Source of the DNA: Sipunculus nudus
Taxonomy: Eukaryota; Annelida; Sipuncula; Golfingiida; Sipunculidae
Direction: 5' to 3'
Assembly: GCA_026874595.1 (NCBI GenBank)
Contig: CM049318.1
Location: 3,593,741 to 3,657,740, forward strand
DNA length: 64,000 nt
A program made the translations under genes and the position numbers. Positions 59,573 to 64,000 of this stretch are shown here, in pieces (the first letter of the stretch is position 1; each line of letters starts with the position of its first letter). The notes under the pieces are model-generated. The model made no database searches, had not been told where the DNA came from, and was given only the letters and a program-made list of their open reading frames with translations.

Positions 59573-61224
59573 ATGCCAGCTGATCAAGACCAGACGTCAG
59601 TGGTTGGTATCGTGGGACAATCGCTACAACTTTTAAATGATGAATCGGTCACTGATGAAATTTTGTTGGGTGAAAATGAACAATCGAGATCTTATAGTGA
59701 TGCAGCTCTACAGTTGGCTACTTTTCCAAAAGATATATTTGTGTCCTCTTTAATTCATCGGTTAAATAGAAACTGCAATTCAATTGACAAGTGTCGACAT
59801 GAACTTTTTGAGAAAGCCTTGGGCATTGAGGGGTTTCCAGAGGGATCCCTTGTCAAACGACAGCACCCCAAGTCAGTGTGTGGAGTCCCGTTGGAGGTAA
59901 AATTGGCTAGGGACTGCTATTCTCTAGTGATTTTTCTAAATGGGGCTTCACATGAAGAACAGAAAGATTTACTTAGTGTTAAATCAAGACGAACTGAAAG
60001 CATTGCTACGCCAAATACTATGGCCGAATTACAGTCCCTGAACTCAGATGTAGTGTTTCAGGACGACACAGCTGTGTCTGTGGAGTCTGGCATGGATATG
60101 TTCATGGTAGGACAAAACATGGCTGAAATGAAAATCTTGATAAGTAATCTCAAACATGACAAAAATAAGATCGAGAGCAGGATTGATGGTGTTGTTAAAC
60201 AATTTCAAGAACACGTCCAGCAAAATGAAAACATTAGAGATGTGATAGATGACGTCAGAAAGAGTATGAAGTCTGATATAGCAAATGTTGTTGCAGAGCA
60301 ATCGGCACAGTTTGCTTCGCTGAAAGCCCAGATGACGCACTCAGCAGAAAAAACTGAGAAGTACAAAGATAATATTGTAAAACTTGAGGGGTCTTTAATT
60401 TCAATCGAATAAGACTATGAGAAAATAAAGTCAGAAAACCAAAGGCAAAAAAAAAAATCATTAGAGAATTGGAGAGCAGTCTGTCTGACGCCTTGTGTAA
60501 AATCGAATCAATGGCCAGATCTATCACAAGTCTTCGACAGACATTATCCGAGACAAACCATCAGAAACAAAAAAACACGCTGTTTTGTGAGGTTGTTCGT
60601 TCTCATTCGCCAGCGCCTGTGGCGCCCTCTTGAGGCAGTCCAGATCAAGTTAGAACTACCAGTACGTACACACTCGTGAACACACTTACAGCAGAGGAAA
60701 CGTTACAGTTAAACGATGATGACATATTACGCTCTTCAAATTCCGTGTGTTCAAATGGAAAGCATCGATCTTCATCAGACAGTTCCCAGCATAAAGTTAC
60801 ATGTATCATCGAGCGTTCTCATGAAACGAGTCCTGTGTGTGATCTGACGCAAAACATTAACTCAGTTCAGCATATAACTGATGTACAATCATCTGGGACG
60901 CGTATCGATGCACCATCGGTACCTGAATCGACAACTGTTAATCAGGAATCAACAGACGTCAGTCGTGCATCAGAAGACGGTAAATTGGAAACAGAAAGTG
61001 TCAGGCACTGTGAATTTTATCTGGGGAACATCTGGTGCCCAGTTGCGGCAAGAACCATCGCCGATTATCTGAAGTCGCGGAAAGTTAAATGTTTTTTTGT
61101 AAAGATTTTGCCAGGCAAAGATCAGGGGTTATGCGGAGCATATATCAAGGTTCCTGAAGATTCTATTGACTGTATATGTAATCGACATTTCTGGCCGAGA
61201 GGGGTATATATAAGAAAGTGGTAA
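59573..61224 (+). pseudogene. LINE ORF1 (coiled coil and C-terminal nucleic-acid-binding-like domain)
   Basis: The first part (279 codons to 60,412) has an N-terminal region of unknown fold and, from about residue 175, a heptad-like charged helix (NMAEMKILISNLKHDKNKIE) typical of ORF1 coiled coils. The coil continues past the TAA in the same frame and then, after a frameshift in an A-run at about 60,450, up to the TGA at 60,631. It reopens to 61,224. The C-terminal part (CEFYLGNIWCP, ending HFWPRGVYIRKW) resembles the small RNA-binding-like domain that closes ORF1 in many invertebrate LINEs. This similarity is from memory of patterns. Confidence 0.7.
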
Positions 61225-61298
61225 GCTAGGAAACTTGGTAAAACAAGAATATTTACTGCCTCCTCTTTGAGGAAGCACAGGTCAAGTCATTTAAGTAA

Positions 61299-62075
61299 TA
61301 TGAATATGTCACTTAATATAGCATGTTTTAATGCTAGAGGCATTATGCCTTGTGCAGCTTTGTCAGCAATCTTGTTGAAGGACTTGATATTGATATTCTT
61401 GGTATATCGGAACATTGGTTATTTGAGGGTAACCAATGTTTTCTCGAAAGTATTCATCCATCTTATGCGTCATTTGCTGTTTCTAGCAGTGTATTAGACC
61501 CTTTCAATCCTTATAGACGGGGGAAGGGGGGAGTTGCGTTTTTGTATCGGAAGGCTTTGGGAGGTTCAGTTAATCTTATCTCTCATCCAGATATGGGAGA
61601 TAGGATAATTGGACTTTGCGTTAAATCACTAACAGGTTCCTGCACCTATATATTCAATGTTTACTTACCCTGTAGTAAAGACCCGAGTGTTCATTTTCAG
61701 GAAAATTTAGCAATTCTTTATGACTTGTATCACCAGTACAATACAATGGGATCGGTAATCTTTGTTGGCGATTTCAATTGTTCACTTTCATCACGTGATA
61801 ACACAAAAGGACATCGTGTCCGTGAGCTGCGCCAGTTTATCAATGAATGTTCGTTGAGATCAGTCATGCATGAATTTTATGACGAGGGGGTTGGGTATTC
61901 TTTTGATCCTTATGATTCTGGGGAAAACCGATCATTGATAGACCATATGTTGGTCCCAAGTGACGATTTTCATCTTATTAAGCGAGGTGTTATCTTGAGT
62001 GACATGGAGGATAACGTGTCCGATCACTTACCTCTAATGATGACGATCGACTGTAGAATCAGCGAGCTTAAATGA
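61299..62075 (+). pseudogene. LINE ORF2 N-terminal APE-type endonuclease
   Basis: The catalytic pattern of the exonuclease-endonuclease-phosphatase fold is visible: CFNARG (Asn), ISEHWL (Glu), NVYLPC, VGDFNC (Asp/Asn), ENRSLIDHML and SDHLPL (Asp-His). The start (NIACFNARG) is in a different frame from the rest, because a frameshift lies near 61,348. The domain ends at a TGA (62,073-62,075), after which the same frame continues into the linker and RT. Confidence 0.85.
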
Positions 62076-62153
62076 TCAGGGAATTACGACCAGCAGAGAT
62101 TAAGCTGGAAAAAACTTTCAGAATCCCAGATAGCTAATGTTTATACACATCGA

Positions 62154-63821
62154 TTGAAGGAAAGATTAGACTCTTTGTCAATACCGGCATTACAGGGTAG
62201 CAGCTTCAATGAGGTTGTCAGTTACTACAAAAACATTACTGGTGCAATGATAGATGTCGCCACAAGAGCGATACCGCTTAAGAAATTTGTTAATTATTTA
62301 AAATCCATGTGGAAACAACACCTTAAACCATTACATGACGAAATGAGAAAGAAAAGGGCTAGTTGGTTAGCCGGTGGTCGTCCGAGAGATCCCTCAAATG
62401 CATTGTACCGTGAATATAAAACCGCAAAAAGGGATTTCCGTCGAAAAATGAGACAAAGGGTTGCAAATGAGGAGCGTGAATTCTTTGAACAAGTCGACGA
62501 AAATGCAGAGATTGATATAAATAAATTTTGGAAAAACATTAAATTCAAAAGAACATTAAAGCATAATGTTTCCACAGAAATTACCTTTAATGAAGGACAG
62601 GTGGTAAGTGACCCACGACTTGTGGCTGATGGGTGGGCTGATTATTTTGAGAATATATATTGCCCTGCTAAATCGACATACTTTTGTGCTAGTCATGAAA
62701 AGAGAATAAATGAGGAATTTTACAATATTTCACAAAAGTCGGGAAATCATTATGACCACACATTTGACAAACCGGTTATGATGACTGAAATTGAAACTGC
62801 TATTAGAACTTTAAAAACCGCCAAGGCCAGTGGCTTTGAAAAAGTTACAAATGAACATATTAAACATGGTGGTAAAACGTTGGCGCTCCATTTATGTAAA
62901 TTGTTTAACTTATTTTTAATCCATGAAAAATTACCCGATAAAATGAAGAAGGGCATTGTAGTCACGATACCTAAGCACGGACGAGGGAACAAATCCTCTC
63001 CACAAAATTATAGGGGCATAACTCTTCTGTCCTGTGTCTACAAACTTTTCGAGAGAATTGTTTTGACAAGAATTGATACATATATTAATATACAAGGATT
63101 TAATTTCCAAGACCCATTACAATTTGCTTACCAAAAAGGCCAGTCATCGATTGATGCAAGTTTAACCTTACAAGAAACTGTTCATCATTATGTTGATGGT
63201 TCTTCTAAACTGTACTCGTGTTTTTGGACAGTCGGTCTGCCTTTGATGTTGTTTGGCATAAAGGTCTATTCACGAAGCTATATATATAAATTTGGTATAG
63301 CTGGGCGGTTATGGAATCTTTTGTTAAATGCTTACTCTAATATGCAGAGTGCTGTGTTATACATGGGTCATCTAAGTAGATGGTTTGACGTAAAACAATC
63401 TGTGAGACAAGGAGGGGTTCTCTCTCCATTTTTATACATGCTTTTCATAAATGATCTCCTTCTCGAACTCAGAAGCTCTGACAAAGGAGCCCATGTTGGG
63501 CCTATCTACACTGGGAATCCAACTCAAGCGGATGACATATGTCTCCTGTCTCCCACACCCAGTGGTTTACAATATATGATCAATATTTGCTCGGAGTATA
63601 GCAAACGCTGGAGATTCTGTTTTAATCCAAAGAAAACCGTTATCATGGTTTTTGGTGAAAATGAACGAACTTTCGGTAAAAATGCAAAAAGTAGACAATG
63701 GTTTCTCGACAGTACACCAATACAGGAGAAAAGGTGTTATTCTTATCTTGGGGTACTTGTGCACGGGAATCGCTCACACCATGAGCACATAGCGGAGGCA
63801 TCGAGAAGGGGAAAGGGTTAA
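62154..63821 (+). pseudogene. LINE ORF2 reverse transcriptase with hidden double frameshift
   Basis: Motifs seen are IPKHGRGNK, PQNYRGITLLSC (fingers), FAYQKGQSS, RQGGVLSPFLYMLFINDL (motif B), QADDICLLS (motif C, with the Asp pair) and FNPKKTVIMVF. Motif A is missing from the open frame. The DNA at 63,222-63,284 reads LDSRSAFDVVWHKGL in the next frame, so two compensating indels hide the loss of the catalytic Asp. The ORF ends at TAA 63,819. The same frame continues with a thumb-like part (LYKAVVIPKALYGSEL) to another stop at 63,933. Confidence 0.88.
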
Positions 63822-64000
63822 TTTCTTTCCTTAGCTGGGGCTGGTGTTAGACCTAGGGGATTGAATCCACTTACAGCCATTAGTCTTTACAAGGCCGTCG
63901 TTATTCCGAAAGCTCTGTATGGTTCAGAATTGTGAAATTCTATGACAAAATCGGACTTTTTGATTTCAGAGAGAATGCAAAGATTCTGTGCTAAGATCGC

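Larger units (their letters stand above)
59573..64000 (+). mobile_element. LINE with ORF1 and ORF2, near full length but inactive, cut by the window end
   Basis: The order is ORF1 (59,573-61,224), APE-type endonuclease (about 61,300-62,075), linker, and reverse transcriptase (62,154 to beyond 64,000). This is the architecture of the I/Jockey/CR1 group. All frames carry lesions: stops at 60,410, 60,631, 62,073, 63,819 and 63,933, and frameshifts near 60,450, 61,348, 63,222 and 63,284. The 3' end lies outside the window. The clade is not assignable by eye. Confidence 0.88.

Noticed and set aside
60255-60527. Minus-strand ORFs over LINE ORF1
   Set aside because: Shadow frames of the coiled-coil coding strand.

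Overview
This window looks like nuclear DNA of an AT-rich invertebrate, most likely a bivalve mollusc. The reasons are spliced genes with GT-AG introns, an intron-bearing nuclear tRNA-Ile(UAU) cluster, several LINE clades, tRNA-derived SINEs, and hairpin-ended elements with internal tandem repeats and a GACA/GACG-type microsatellite next to the terminal hairpin, which recalls the bivalve 'pearl' elements (also interpreted as non-autonomous Helentrons). There is no bacterial-style gene organisation. The species assignment is inference.

Two protein genes can be assembled exon by exon. (1) A plus-strand class A GPCR at 11,430-21,929 has three exons, 413 codons and intron phases 1 and 0. Its TM1-TM3 and TM6-TM7 pattern resembles trissin receptors. 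(2) A minus-strand Ly6/uPAR (three-finger) GPI-anchored protein has exons at 33,749-33,669, 32,255-32,128 and 31,468-31,280. A phase-compatible signal-peptide exon lies about 14 kb upstream at 47,724-47,616. A tandem cluster of three tRNA-Ile(UAU) loci (two intact, one decayed) lies on the minus strand at 54,865-55,305.

Most of the rest is mobile DNA. LINE fragments sit at both edges: 1-1,790, with an internal deletion, and 59,573-64,000, with ORF1 and ORF2 present but carrying many lesions. A dead L1-like copy lies at 37,700-39,480 inside the long Ly6 intron. Elements A (2,603-5,012) and B (23,787-25,993, opposite orientation) share termini and modules but have amplified different internal modules: a unit of about 325 bp in A and of about 149 bp in B. 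A third family (C) carries tandem units of about 145 bp with TGACCTTGACCTTTGACC-type motifs. Two elements with terminal inverted repeats and TTAA flanks (50,789-52,177 and 53,342-54,499) and two MITE-like elements (16,602-17,005 and about 17,664-17,990) are also present.

The most unusual object is at 42,288-42,715. It is a miniature LTR element (TRIM) with two 156-bp TG...CA LTRs, a tRNA-Pro-like primer-binding site and a G-rich polypurine tract. Each LTR carries a tRNA-like segment with A-box- and B-box-like sequences, so a Pol III type promoter may be embedded in a Pol II type LTR.

Long stretches between these features hold only short ORFs, microsatellites and poly(C)/poly(G) tracts that I cannot assign. 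All calls are by eye, without database searches.
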